From contig JALQBC010000042.1 of assembly GCA_023375675.1 (NCBI GenBank), forward strand, positions 1 through 64,000: a stretch of 64,000 bases of DNA, in the 5' to 3' direction. The first letter of the stretch is position 1. Each line of letters starts with the position of its first letter. The notes beneath the pieces were generated by a model that saw nothing but the letters and a program-made list of their open reading frames with translations, did not search any database and was not told where the DNA came from. The position numbers and the translations under genes are program-made. This DNA is from Cytospora piceicola (lineage: Eukaryota > Ascomycota > Sordariomycetes > Diaporthales > Cytosporaceae). This document shows, piece after piece, positions 34,401-46,800 of this stretch.

Positions 34401-37400
34401 AATACCACCTGGAGAAAGCCAAAACTACCTGCAATCCATATTACGCCGAGCATCCAGAGCTCATGGTAAAGGCCAAGGCTGTGCGTACCAGTCGCGTATT
34501 GTACGGCACTCCTGAACCCGTTGAGGCTCGCAATGCGGGAAGTGACGGCAGCCAGAGAAGTGATAGCGTCTCTCCTGGTCCTCGAACCCCCAAGTCCTCC
34601 CGTGCCCCTCGAAAGAAGACCAATCTTGCTCCAAGGTTTCTGGACTCTAGCGAACCTGCGAACCATCGCACAATTATCAAACAGCGGAGTACGCTCAAAA
34701 ACAGACATTCTGGAGGCTCGGGATTGGTTGCGCCTCGCGGAGTGAAGGTTTCAGAGGCCGTGGTGAAGGAGATAGCGCCTCCGAACCAAGCCGAAGCTGC
34801 GACAAATGAGAAAAATATAGCTGCCGCCGATGCAGGTCCGGCCGCCATCGACGTGATGGATGCTGGCTACAAGTCTCCCGAGAACGTGGACAAGGCCGAG
34901 CTTGAGGAAGATCTGCCATACCTCGCACAGATCCGCCCTGCGGCGCCCAAGGTTCAGCCAGGGTCTTCGGCCTTCCAGCTCCATGACATCGGAGGAATAT
35001 ATCGAGAACACCAAGACGGGTCTAATACAGATCGGGCATCACCTCAGGTCCAGCCCGTCGGTGGGTTTGCGGTGCCAGACACCATGGAAGTGGACCACGT
35101 GTATCCCGAACCTCCTGGTCCAACGGGTGCATTTGACCCCTACCCTGTCGAGGTACTCGACCCATCGACATCAAACCCAGGTAATAGCAACATGGGCATG
35201 AATGCTCATGCGGATGGAGTTACGTCGGCTCCATCAGCCTCCAAGGCGACGGCTGGGCAGGTCGGTGCCATATCCAGGGAGCGGGTGCCTGTTCAACGCC
35301 CCGTCACTGCATCGGTACGCCAAAACATACACGACCAGGCTCCCCAGACGTATATCCCGCCATTCCGACTCCCCCCCGCGGACTTCACAAGATGGAATGA
35401 GAACATGATGCGTCGTCACAGAGTCATCGAGATCATTCGATACCTGATCACCTGCAACAAGGGAGTTTTCCCTGGTGGTAGAGCCCTGTTCTACGCGGTG
35501 TTGAAAGTGTACTCCCAGGAGTTTACCGACTCGGAGCTGCCAACAGCTGCTGGTATTACTAGAGCGCTGAAAACATTGCAAGACGAAAAGCTGGTGAAGG
35601 AGACCTCAGCAGCTTACAGATCAGACGGCCACTGGTCGACTCTGGATATGGTTATGCTAACATACATCAATCCCAATGGCGAAGTGGCAGGAGAACTCAA
35701 GAGGCATATGAAGAACGCACAGCCCGAGTTGTACATCCCGCCACCATTTGCCCCTACTGCGAGCGAGGAGGAGAAGTACGTAAGATTGAACAAGCTTCCC
35801 AAAGCGCGCAACAAGGGACCCGGTAGGCGAGATCACAAGCTAGCTGAGGATATTGGGGTTCTGAGCGCGCCGCTTTACGTAGAGAAGGGCATGGCTGGTA
35901 TGCGGTCGCGGAAGCGTCGTATACACTCCGACGACGAATCCAATGCTGAAGATGGAGAGGTGGGAGATGGTGAGGCACCCAGCACTCCCCGTCGTCGCCG
36001 CCGGAAGCGAGCTGCGACAGGCCAGTCTCCCGGGGGTCGCGCGGCTCCAAAGAGACGAGGAAGACCTCGAAAGTCTGTTCCTTATGGTGATAACGGAAGG
36101 TCATTCTCGCATGCTCAGAGGTTCCTTGCGGCGAACCCAGGGCTTGGGTCTTTGCCCCCTTCGTTCTTCTCTGGCACGGCCAATGCTCCGGCAAGTAGCT
36201 ATACTGCTCCGACTAAGCTTCAGTTCCTCGCCCCAAACACTCGTTTGGAAGAAGAAGACATTCCAGAGCCTGAAGCTGAGGACGCCGACGCGACGCCCTC
36301 CCATGACCCTAGGCAGGAGTATGAAGAGCACTTCCTGCGGATCGAGGGAGAGGGGCCGTTCACCAGTACCATCCAGCTCGGTGCTACAGAACAGGGCGTC
36401 TGGCCGAATATGTCAATCTCATGGTTCGAGGCCAATGACGCCAGCTTCTCGATGAAGGGATGGTTTCCGGACCCCAGGGAGCTTCTCAAGCAGCATCTTC
36501 CCAAGACTATGGAGCAAATGGCCTACAAGATCACCAGTCATTGTAAAACTGACAAGTGGGCTGATCCTGCTTACGGTCAATTCATCACGAGCGTCGATGG
36601 CTGTATGTCTTGGGAGCTCTCGGATCAGGGGCAGAGGTACATGTCAGGCTCCATTGTTCCAGATTATCTATTCATGTGCTTCTCGCCAGGGTTTGAGGTC
36701 TCGAACATGGCGCCATGCGAGCTGCAATGGCATGACGACAATAACTGGACCTTTGAAACGACTCCCTATGATATGCTCGTGGCGGAGGAAGAAGAAGCAG
36801 CCAAATCTGCCGAGACTGCTGAGCTATATGGAATCATCCCCAACTCTGAACGTGGCCTCAGACGGGCGCCTGGCAGACCAAGGAAATATGCCCGAACAGT
36901 CCGTGAAGGACCGCCACGAAAGTATGTCAGGAGAGGGAACAAGGACGAGAGCATCCGCGAACTCAAGTTGCAGCGCGAGCTTACCGCTTACCCACGAGAG
37001 TCGCAAGAGTACTTCCGCCAGAAGGGCCAAGAGGACCCTGAAATTGATTGGAAAGCTGAAGACACCCGCATTGCAGCATACGTGGCTGTATCTACGCTCT
37101 TGGGAGGTATCAACAAAGCCATGGACTGGGGTATCATGATGAGAATCTTCCCTGATTCGAAGCTGTCGAACCTGCGGAAGTTCTGGGCCACGATCAAGAA
37201 GGAGAGGGAAGGCTTCATCCAAAACCTGACAGCCAAGTTCCAAGAGGACTTTCTCGAGGCGTACGAAAACGGCGACGTACCGTCAATTGACTTCGACAAG
37301 CCTCTAGAGTATGACTGGCCCCGCCTCGTCAAGTGGACGCTTGCGCTCGTCGTCAGGGAAGGAATCGATTTGCCGCCCACCCACACGCAACTCAACGAGG

Positions 37401-38542
37401 ACTTGGAGCTCATTCCGGTTGAGAAGGGTGATTTCGACTGGCGCGACAGTTTCTATCACTGGCAGAGGTCCGTATTCAACAAGTTTCAGGACGCCACTTC
37501 AGAGGCAGCTGCAACAGTCCTCAAGGATAAGAGCCATATCGAAGACAACGCCGTAATCACAGCACGCTCTTGGGTTCGCGCGCTCTGCTGTACGGAGGAA
37601 GACAAGTACACTCCGCACAGTATCAAGGACAAGTTCCTCACTCTGGCCCGAGGTGGCCGCCGCACCGAGCAGGAGATCAGCAACCTGCTCGAAACCACGA
37701 TTCGCGATCTCGAACACCGGCGAATCGCCATCAAGCAGAGATCCCAAGCGCTCGCCATGGGCCGGCCTTACAAGCTCAACGAGCACTTCTTGCGTACACT
37801 TGACCGCTATTCCAACGAGGTCAAGTTCACAGTAGCCGCTGACTACAAGCTCAAGATGGATGAGTCCTTCCGCAAGGGCGAAGCTATCGAGATTCCCTGG
37901 CGCACTGAGGACGGAATGGTCTTGGCAGCATTCAATATGCAGGCTTACGGACGAGTGCACATCGAGCCGATCAAGAAGCTCGACGTCCCCTTCGGCTTCA
38001 AGCCCGGTTTCTACGAATCGCGCAAGTTTCCTAAATCCTACTACCGCTTTGACCTGCAGATCAGACCCACGTCAAACTACCTGTACAACGAAGAAATCGA
38101 GGTCCTGCAGCGGGCCACCGAGGAGTCTGCCATACCGACGGCGCCCGAGGACGGACCAATACCCATGTGGTGCGACTTCTTCGGCAAGCCCGACCGGAGC
38201 CGCTGGTTCAAGATCCTCAGCTCCGTGCTCTTCGTCTTAGGCACCCGCGGCGCGATGACGGACGACTTCACGGCACAGGCGCTGCGGCCCTGCTTGGAGA
38301 TCTTCGAGGTCGAGATGGTGCGTAAGTGGGCTCTGGAACAGGGCCTCGTGAACGAGATCACCGAGGGCGGCGGCGCGGTGAGCGTCTGCGAGTGGTGGTG
38401 GCTGGTATGCGGGATGCCTGTCATCGAGATGAAGCAGGCTGCGGCCGAGGAGGGCGCGCGGGATGCCGCTGGCAGGCTGACTAATGATCAGTATGCTGGG
38501 TGGCACAAGCGGCGGTGGAGGGGCCAGTATCGGGTGCATTGA
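31445..38542 (+). CDS. TFIIIC largest, B-box-binding subunit (Tfc3/tau138-like)
   Basis: RNA polymerase III transcription factor subunit that contacts the B box of tRNA genes in the nucleus. Exon 1 (31445-31508) encodes MAQGLDELVEWLIGEVSFYG. A 195-nt intron (GTAAGT...TTTAG) joins exon 2 (31704-38542). The product is 2300 residues. The B-block-binding winged-helix domain lies at about 168-225 (NLEWKCLIAIGATKE, GDLVRQTGQDKRSVPKR, LAQKGYIAKR). A central C2HC zinc-finger-like motif uses C907, C910, H923 and C931. Six short AT-hook-like GR(P/V) motifs occur, including KGRPPKK (G390), KGRPRKSL, KKRGRVPTK, KRRGRPRKSV and PGRPRKYA. Long acidic and Pro/Ser-rich linkers separate folded regions. A second winged-helix-like region starts near RRHRVIEIIRYLITCNKG. 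The C-terminal 600 residues are ordered and conserved in appearance. Confidence 0.92.
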
Positions 38543-39022
38543 GTGGGAGTGAGGGTGGTTGATTCGGGGAGTGAGTGTCAACGGAGCGTATACCCTTTTT
38601 GGGGGCAGCGGAGGAGACCGAAGGGCTGCACATGCATGGGGTGTTGAAAGACGGCACGCAACATCTTGGGGGTTTGTCTTGCTCGATTGTTGGAAATAAT
38701 TTTTTATCATCAAAAGGTCTAGGAGATGGCAATCAGCCGCGAGGCTCGGGGGGCTTTTGCGTACACCGACTGACACACGAGGGGTATGAGGCGTTGTGGA
38801 TGGAAGGTCGTACTACAGGCGATGCGGGATGCTGTGGTGCAACCGGATCGTACATGTCTCAGGTGGTAACCTGAGATCTTCTTTGATATCATCCTAGGGG
38901 ATTAGGATATCATAATTTCATTCCTTTAACAGTGTCCCGATGTCTCCCAATGGTCTTGAGCGTGGACTGTCTTGTGGGTAATCTTGCCCCCCTGCTCAAC
39001 AGAACCCTCGTCTTTCTTCCTG
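38543..39022. other. intergenic between convergent genes
   Basis: 3' side of the TFIIIC gene and of the minus-strand gene downstream. Nothing recognisable. Confidence 0.5.
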
Positions 39023-40420
39023 CTAATTACACTTATTCAATAGAGCCTCGATCTTGGCCATGACCCCGCCACTCCCCGCCCTTACTTCGTAAACCTCAAT
39101 TTTGTCGGCCAGGTCCCTTATCTTGCGCATGACTTTGGCGCTCACGATGCCGGAAGGCGTCTCATTGAGGATCGCGGCGAAGACATAGCGCCCGGTCGGC
39201 GATAGGACGCCATAGAACTGGTGGTTGCCGGCTTGGGGGTCCTGTATGGAGAGCTTGGTTTTCAGTCGATGGTTCCAAGTTAAATGGATTCTGTCAGTGG
39301 TTATGGTCAAAGAAAGAGGAGGAGCCCCAGCCTACCCCCCCCCCCCAGACATCTGGAGGGCGGGCTGGGAGCGGAAGGGATTTGATGTTCAGTCTTGAAG
39401 TTCAAAGGTGGCGTTTTATTCGTTTTCTTACATTGGCGGTGGAACCTAGCAGGGTCCGCTTCTCGTCGATTTCCTCCTGCTTTCCGCTGAGCCAAGTCAC
39501 GGTGCCGAAGCCGAAGTTGCATCCTTCCGACTTGAAGCCTAGTTCCAACGCCAGGCGCAGGTATCTCCCCTCGTCAGGTGTTGGCTAGACAGGTTGAACG
39601 GATCTCATCAGCCTTATGTAGTTACAGAAGTATGGACGAATGGGGATGGTATGGTAATAGCGAGGGACCGTTCCGAATGCTGGAGGAGGCTGCTTACGAT
39701 ATAGCGGTGCTTTTCTTTGGTGGCCCCGGGTGCTTCGTAAGAGCAAACTATGTCATCATCGCTGTTGAAGACAGTGATCGTTTCGACTTCCTTGGAGTGG
39801 GTTTTGACGAGTCTTATGGGGTATATGTTAGTTTCCGTGAACTAAGAATTCGAGGCTCTGGTATGTATAGCGCATCCATAAGCATAACAGGCTATGAGAC
39901 GTACCGTTGAATTTTCCCTGTGTCAAAATTAGTATGGAACGGAATGAACAGAGAAGTGTTGAACCGGTCTGAATATAGAGACCAGGGCTATACACTCACT
40001 TAATACCCTCTTGCTCGTGTGTTGAGGAGGTTCAGGTACACCCCATATATCCTTCTTAGGAGTCACAGGTGTAATACCTCCTGGAAGTTCCCTGCTGGAG
40101 GTTACAACATATCCGTCGTCAGGGGTGCTAGATGATTCGTTGTCCCATGACTGTTCGGAGATGTCCAGAGACGGCACGTCCGAATACGATCTCCTCTCGG
40201 GGATGATGGACATCCGCTGCACTGGAGCCATCGACATCCTTGAAGACATGACGGACGACCCATACGGCTGATATCTGGGTGGAGGGTATTCATGGCCGTC
40301 CAGGATCGGTTCTTCTACCAGGCATGACTTCCTCTGGGGTGACATCGGCGTTCTTTGGGACACCATTGACGCTCTGTAGGGGTTGTTGCTGGAGGTGGCT
40401 TCCCACGACGCTTGCGTCAT
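39023..40420 (-). CDS. multi-exon gene of unknown family
   Basis: Conceptual splicing gives a continuous protein. Secure 3' exons are 39698-39841 (starts FTETNIYPIRLVKTHSKEV), 39432-39584 (PTPDEGRYLRLALELGFKSE) and 39023-39241 (DPQAGNHQFYGVLSPTGRYV, ending ALLNKCN). Their introns of 113 nt (GTAAGC...GTCTAG) and 190 nt (GTAAGA...TACAG) keep phase 0. The 5' exon starts at an ATG at 40420 (MTQASWEATSSNNPYR) and is Ser/Pro-rich and low-complexity, ending with KKDIWGVPEPPQHTSKR near 40,010, where GTGAGT is a likely donor. The link between 39,842 and 40,010 is not resolved; a 13-nt exon near 39,910 does not keep phase. The ordered C-terminal half of about 170 residues looks like one globular domain that I do not recognise. 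The poly-C run at 39337-39350 lies inside the last intron. Confidence 0.65.
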
Positions 40421-43159
40421 GGTTGATGCGAGATATTGATTTATCAATGTTTTACTACAAGGTATGTGATGGACCATGGAATATCCAAAGTTATTGGTGG
40501 GTGAGTCGTACAACAACTATGGAACTGGACAAGAACACACATGTACCCTCGAGTACCAAGACCTGTTGAAGAAGAGCGTCGCCCCGATATTTAAGTGGCT
40601 GTTTCCCCAATCCGGTTCTCGTCCTCAATACAAGAGCGACCAGCTCGCCTCCGAGTTAGTAAACACTACTGCGAGTTGTTTTTGTTTCCAGTCAGGCAGG
40701 TTGAGGGGAGGCCTGGGTCTCCTAAGGGTCCCCAGGGCCGCGACCATTTCTGACAGCACCTGTCAATGGCTCACGATTCTTCTATTCACATAGGTGGCCG
40801 GGAGGCCGTCCCAAGTAGACCCATCTGGATACTTTCAATGTTCATCCAACGAAACAATCAGATTGAGGATGCTACAGCCACAGCTTATGAAACAAGACAC
40901 AAACTTGTCTAAGCAGAACACCCGTGGACTGCGAAACGAGGCCGTAGCACTCTGACCCATGGAAGACCCGCGGGCATCATACACAATCATTCGTCTCGTT
41001 GTTCAAGTCGATTTCTACCGGTTAAGTGTAGTAAACAGAGCGCAATTTGGTGTGGAGGTCACTGGAAGGACTCGAAGACGGCGGAGATGGTTTTGTAGAT
41101 AACCTTGGAAACAGACGAAAATGGCAGGTTTTCCATTCTGCGCGTGCTTACTGTTCAAAATTTCCGCTACACCATTTGTATCATCATTCAGAAATCATGA
41201 TACCTGCAGAGTATCTTTTGAATATAGCCCCACCAGCCCACCTGGGCAGCCCCGGACTGGCCTCGATCGATCCATGTTGATCATCACCAGTGCCTATGGA
41301 CCGGCGACTTCCTCTCAGATATCGGGCCGCCTGTCGACTCACATGCCCTTCCGCCAAATTTCGGCAGAGCTAGCCAATTCGGGGATAGGTGATGGTCCAT
41401 TACGGAAGCTTGAAGGCCTTACACCTGTAGACAGATGCGGTGATGGTTGGTATATGTGAGAGTTTCTTAGGGTTCTAGGGAGGGGTCAACTGGTGGGACG
41501 TGCCGGAGTCACGCTGTGCGGCTCCGAGGCACAACGGCAAACGAGAGGCCATATGGCAGGCACTAAGTATGCTTGCTCAAGTACCTAGTATGCCGCTATA
41601 CGTACCTACAGTACATAGAAATAGGCGCCACTTGGGACCCCATCATTGTTGTCGATGTGTGTTCCTGGTCCGACTTGGATACAATACGGCGAAATACCGT
41701 TACGGTCCGGCATTGCCCAGGTGGTCAAAGGTTTTATTCCCTCCTCCCGCCAGGATGGAAAAACCGAAGAAGTAAGGCAAGCTGCTTCCCAGGAAGGATT
41801 ATGGCGCTAATACTGTATGGCCTGGAAAGATTTTACACCGCTTGTCTCTTGCTTCGCTGGCTGGTGGAAACTGCTGGGTCGTGAGAAATATGTCTGTCGT
41901 GTTCTTTTTGTGTGGGAAAGCATATTGCTTCCTTGCGCATACGAACAAGGTCTTACCTTTCCAGGACGAGTGCTTATCGCTATTCAAAACCATTTTATAT
42001 CCTTTTTGCAGCGAACCCCCTGCACAACACCCCTGTGCTTAGGTTTGATGAAACATATGATTGAGGATCCAATCTGATGTTCTAAAAGATTCCAGTCTTG
42101 ATCTCGTGGTTCCCTATCAATATCAGCCAAAGAGATAATATGAGATAATATGACGGGTCCCATTTGAGATGTCAAACTGTTGTTTGTGGTTCATGCTGGG
42201 GAGGAGGAGGTGGAGTGGAAACGTGTGGAGAGGACGACGATGGAGAACACTTCGCAGACTTCGCTTGCATCGATTGAGTTTTTGGGCCCAGGGGCCCTCC
42301 AGGCAGCCAGTCAGCCAGTCAGCCAGTGACTCAAGAGGAGGGGAAAGGGTATCCATTTTGATGCAGAACATCTGCAACCGAGGACCCGCGGCTGCATGAT
42401 GTTGTTATCCGTAGGACATTGACCACCAACCACGAGACGATCTGCCAAGGTTAACGGCTTGACAGTTTGACAGGTGGCAGGGTAAGTCGTGATGATGTAT
42501 GTGTGTTGTTGAGAAGAGTTTTTTCTTCTTTTCTGTCTCTCCTTCTCTCTTGTTGCTTTGGCCTTGCGTCTGGCCTGAAACTCGAGATAATATGGCGATA
42601 CTCCATCTTATCGGGTTTGTCAGTTGTCAGTCTATTGCAGCGCCTCGCCATCAAGGAAAACGAAAGGGGAAAAGGCAAAAAACGGGTGCATCTGAAGACT
42701 TGCGCAATACCTACAATAGGTAGTCCGACCCAATCATCTACGCATATTATGTTCCAATTCCTCCCCTCCACGGCTCTTGATGCAGGTGATATTTCACATG
42801 CTGGCTGCAATGTGCCGTCGTCCCATGCCATGTTATGGCACACAGCACTGATCATGGTACTAACACTAATAAGCATGTCACTACCTAGGTATCCTTTGTG
42901 GCGGTCCCGTGGAAGACTGTGGCGTTTTTTTTGGGTCACAACGGTCCTTTTAGATGTTACGGTAAGTTAGCACGTCAGGTTAGACTGGAACTGACATCAT
43001 AAACGATTGCGTAGATTGCACTGGACTTTTCGTTTTATGGTGACACAGGTAACAATAAAGGGAGTCAGAACTACCTAGGTAGGTATCTTGTGCCACTCAA
43101 TTGACAAACTGACCACAAAGGAGGTAGCATTATACCTTCCACAGTAAGTAATGTAGTCC
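40421..43159. other. intergenic, 2.7 kb, no gene seen
   Basis: Many short frames on both strands, none with a motif, preferred codon use or splice pattern. Perfect TACCTAGGTA palindromes occur at 42882-42891 and 43072-43081. A CAGCCAGT-type short repeat lies at about 42,300-42,330. Confidence 0.5.
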
Positions 43160-43384
43160 CTAACAGCACGCATACACAGTATAGATATCCCACGCAGCTT
43201 CCAGAACTCCGCCGTCGTTGACGACCTTGGGGAAGGTGCCGGCCGGGGTGGCAACTAAACGATAGGAAAGGTTAGCCCAAAAGTTATTGTATTCCCCAAA
43301 CAAGTTTAGTCGAGTCGTGACCCCACCGATAACGCAGCAAGGAGGGGCAGGAACAGCCGGGCGTCGGGAAGAAGACGAGCCCAT
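43160..43384 (-). CDS. small hypothetical ORF, possibly spliced
   Basis: An ATG-initiated frame of 74 codons (MGSSSSRRPAVPAPPCC...). The 3' half, VATPAGTFPKVVNDGGVLEA, uses C/G-ending codons like a real exon. The stretch just before it ends CTAACCTTTCCTATCGTTTAG, a textbook branch point and acceptor, so an intron from about 43,325 to 43,253 is possible and would shorten the product to about 50 residues without changing frame. A further donor-like GTATGC follows near the stop. It lies 485 bp upstream of, and divergent from, the ABC transporter gene. No family is recognised. Confidence 0.3.
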   Translation of the reverse strand: MGSSSSRRPAVPAPPCCVIGGVTTRLNLFGEYNNFWANLSYRLVATPAGTFPKVVNDGGVLEAAWDIYTVYACC

Positions 43385-43869
43385 TCCAATTCATTCGATG
43401 ATTTGGTAGGGAATACAAGGTACGAAAGTACATAGACAGTAGACTGCAGTAGTGACCGTCGAGCTAGGTCACTCTTCTCCACCGGCTCGTCTTCTTTCTA
43501 TCTAAGCTCCAGCACTTCGGTTGCTTGTCATGTTCATTTTCTTTTTTTTTTCTTTTTCTTCTTCTTCCTTACTTATCAATTAGCCCCCCTCAGTCACCGG
43601 CAAAGTGTGTCTCTCTCTTCAAGCTTGAGCCCTTGCCCATGTTGTGATCACCAGCCTCCTTCGCTTGTCCCCAACAACTTTCTTTGCGACAGGCCAGCCA
43701 AACCAATACCGCGTCTACTGTACAGTAGTACATCGCTACGTCGGCTTCCCTTTTAACGTTGTGTGGGAAACACAACCGCCCGCCGCGGCGCCACCACCTC
43801 CAGCCAGCCAGCCAGCCAGCCAGCCAGCAGCAGCAACAGTAACTGTAGCTGTAGTATCCGCGCGCCAAC
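43385..43869 (+). promoter_or_regulatory. promoter and leader of the ABC-C transporter gene
   Basis: A strong pyrimidine tract at about 43535-43570 (TTTTCTTTTTTTTTTCTTTTTCTTC) and the CT-rich sequence after it are typical of fungal core promoters near the transcription start. A CAGC microsatellite at about 43800-43828, merging into CAG repeats, lies in the presumed leader about 40 bases before the ATG. No transcription-factor site is claimed. Confidence 0.5.
43800..43836. repeat. (CAGC)n / (CAG)n microsatellite in the ABC transporter leader
   Basis: About seven tandem CAGC units followed by CAG units, ending in CAACAG. The tract is untranslated in the chosen model, whose ATG is at 43870. Confidence 0.9.
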
Positions 43870-46800
43870 ATGGCCGGGTTCGCGAGGTGCTCCTGGCCCA
43901 TATGGTATATCGACGACTTCACCTTGTGCTTCCAGACAGAGTCAGTACCACTGCGCCACAGAGCCGAGATCTACCACCGCCCTTGTCTCAGAGCTGACTT
44001 CTTGCCTCCAGTTACCTTAAAGTTATCTTACCCTCCATAGTAATATCGCTGTCCCTCCTACATTTACTTGTCAAGAGTGTTATCCGAGCAGTCAGGTTAA
44101 AAAGAGAAAAGTCCGACGCCTACAAGCCCCTCTCAAACGGTGAAACGAACTACCAAGCTATACATCAACATACCGACCTGCCCCAGGAGGACGAGACGGA
44201 TGACGACTCCGACGATGAGGTACTCGCCATCAACGGCGGCCGACTGGCCTTAGCGAAATCGACGACCAAGGGATCCGTAGTGCAGGCTGATGCGCCCCCT
44301 GCCCAGCGACTGTCCGTCATTATAGAGGAACTGGCAATCTTTGGCTTGGTCATTGTGAACGTTGTTGCCTTGGCCACAGGTGCATTTGGTGGGAAGTTCT
44401 CGTTGCCTTCCGTCATCGGTCTGGTTACTTGGGTTTACGTCCTGGTGCTCGCAAGTCTTCGCCTCTTCCTCGGGAACACCCAGCACCGCATACCACATCT
44501 CTGGAGCCATACCGCTGCTATTTACTCGCTCCAGTGGCTCTTCACAATCACCACATTCCGCTCTGTCATTATCCGGCCCAGCTCCAAGCTCACCCAGGTG
44601 CTGATTATTGTGGAATTCGCCCTGACCACGTTGCTCTTTGGTCTGGCTATTACCACTAGGAAGGGCAACAAAACTGTGCTTCTGGAGTGGGAGGATGGTA
44701 TCCAGCCGTCACGTGAACCCCTGGCCTCCATCTTTTCCAGCTACACGTTCACCTGGGTCGACTCGATTACATGGCAGGGTTACAAATCGACCGTGGAGCT
44801 CAAAGATGTCTGGAACCTGGTGCCCAAGGACAAGGCTGGTGCGGTCCTGGCCCATTATCGTCAGGTGAAGAAGACGATGATCCTATCGTACCACCTTCTC
44901 GCGTATTTCAAGATGCCACTGGTTGCTCAGATTTGGTGGGCCATCCTCTCCGGTATTTTTACCTTTGTGCCGACCATGCTTCTGAAGGCTATCCTGGAGT
45001 ACGTCGAGCACCCTGGCAACGCTCCCATCAACGTTTTGTGGCTATACGTCATTCTCCTACCGGTCACGGATCTGGTCCGATCTGTGGCTGACAACCAGGC
45101 ACTCTGGATTGGTCGCAAAATTTGCGTTAATGTCCGTGCTATCCTCGTTGGCGAGATCTATGCCAAGGCCCTTCGACGAAAGGCCGCAGCAGGCAATGAT
45201 ACTATTCTTGGCGGCGATAAGAAGGCTGATTCTGAAGAGGCCAAGGGTCTGCTGGCCAAGCTAAAGCGAAAGCTCGGATTTGGAACGAAGGACGACAAGA
45301 AGCAGCAGAATGGCGATGCCACAGCATCCCCCGATCAGAGCTCTGCCAACAAGAAGAAGGATGCTGCTGATGAGCAGGCTAACTTGGGCACCATCATCAA
45401 CCTCATGTCTGTCGACAGCTTCAAGGTGTCCGAAGTCACTGCCTACCTCCACTTCCTGGTCGCTCATGCGCCAACACAACTGATTGTCGCCGTTTTCCTC
45501 CTGTACCAAGTCATGGGCTTGAGCGCTATTCCGGGTTTCGTTGTCATGGCGATGCTTCTTCCCATCAACATCTACTTCGGCAAGGCGTTCAACAGCAGCC
45601 AGAAGCTGATCATGGCTGCTACTGATAAGCGGATACACACGACAAACGAGGTCCTCCAGAACATCAGGATCATCAAGTATTTCGCTTGGGAACACCGCTT
45701 CTCCAAGATTGTGGACGAGAAGCGTAAGGCGGAGCTCAAGGCTCTTCGAAGACGGTACATGGTGTGGGCTGCGGCTGTTGCGGTCTGGAATACGGTTCCG
45801 ATTCTCATCACATTTTTCTCGTTCCTTTCATACACACTCATCGAGAAGAAGCCTCTCTACCCTTCGGTTGCGTTCACGGCTATTTCACTGTTCATGCTCC
45901 TTCGATTCCCACTCGATCAGATAGGAGACATGATCGCTCACGTGCAGGAGTCTAAGGTTTCCATTGACCGTATTGAGGAGTTCTTGAACGAAGAGGAGAC
46001 CCAGAAGTTTGAACAGCTCGGGGAAGACAACGTTGACGAGAATGGCGACAGGGTCATCGGATTCAGAGATGCGACACTTATCTGGGGCAGCAGGAACGCT
46101 GTTGCTGAAGATGGCTCAATGGCCTTCCGTCTGCTGGACCTGAACATTGATTTCAAGATTGGCAAGCTGAATATCATCACAGGTCCTACTGGCTCAGGAA
46201 AGACGTCTCTGCTAATGGGCTTGCTCGGCGAAATGACACTAATGGGCGGAAAGATCTTCCTGCCAGGTGGTCGTAGCCGTGAGGATGTGCCTGTCGACCC
46301 GGAAACAGGTCTCGCCGAGACCTGCGCCTACGTTGCCCAAAGTGCATGGCTTGTGAACGCGAACATTAAGGAGAACATTGTCTTTTCGGCGTCCTCAGAT
46401 GAGAAGAGGTACCGCCAGGTTATTGTTGCCTGTGCACTGGAGCGTGATCTGGAGATCCTTGACAATGGTGACGAGACTCTGGTTGGAGAGAAGGGCATCA
46501 CGCTCTCTGGCGGCCAGAAGCAGCGCATTTCTCTTGCTCGGGCTGTCTACTCCAACTCCAAGCACTTACTTCTTGATGACTGTCTTAGCGCTGTCGACTC
46601 CCACACAGCGCAATGGATCTTCAACAACTGCCTCAAAGGACCTCTGATGCGAGGACGGACTTGTGTTTTAGTTACTCACAACATCCCTCTAACAGTGCCA
46701 CACTGCGGTCATGTTGTCGTCATGGACAACGGTAGAGTTGCCATACAGGGTGACGCCAACGAGGTTATCGACTCTGGTAAACTGGGCGAGGAGGTCCAAA

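Noticed and set aside
33827..34708. 293-codon minus-strand frame
   Set aside because: It lies wholly inside the TFIIIC coding exon, has no motif and no independent start context; a shadow frame.
39337..39350. Poly-C run as a functional element or frameshift site
   Set aside because: It lies in the intron of the model for the unknown gene, and homopolymers of this kind are common chance or assembly features.
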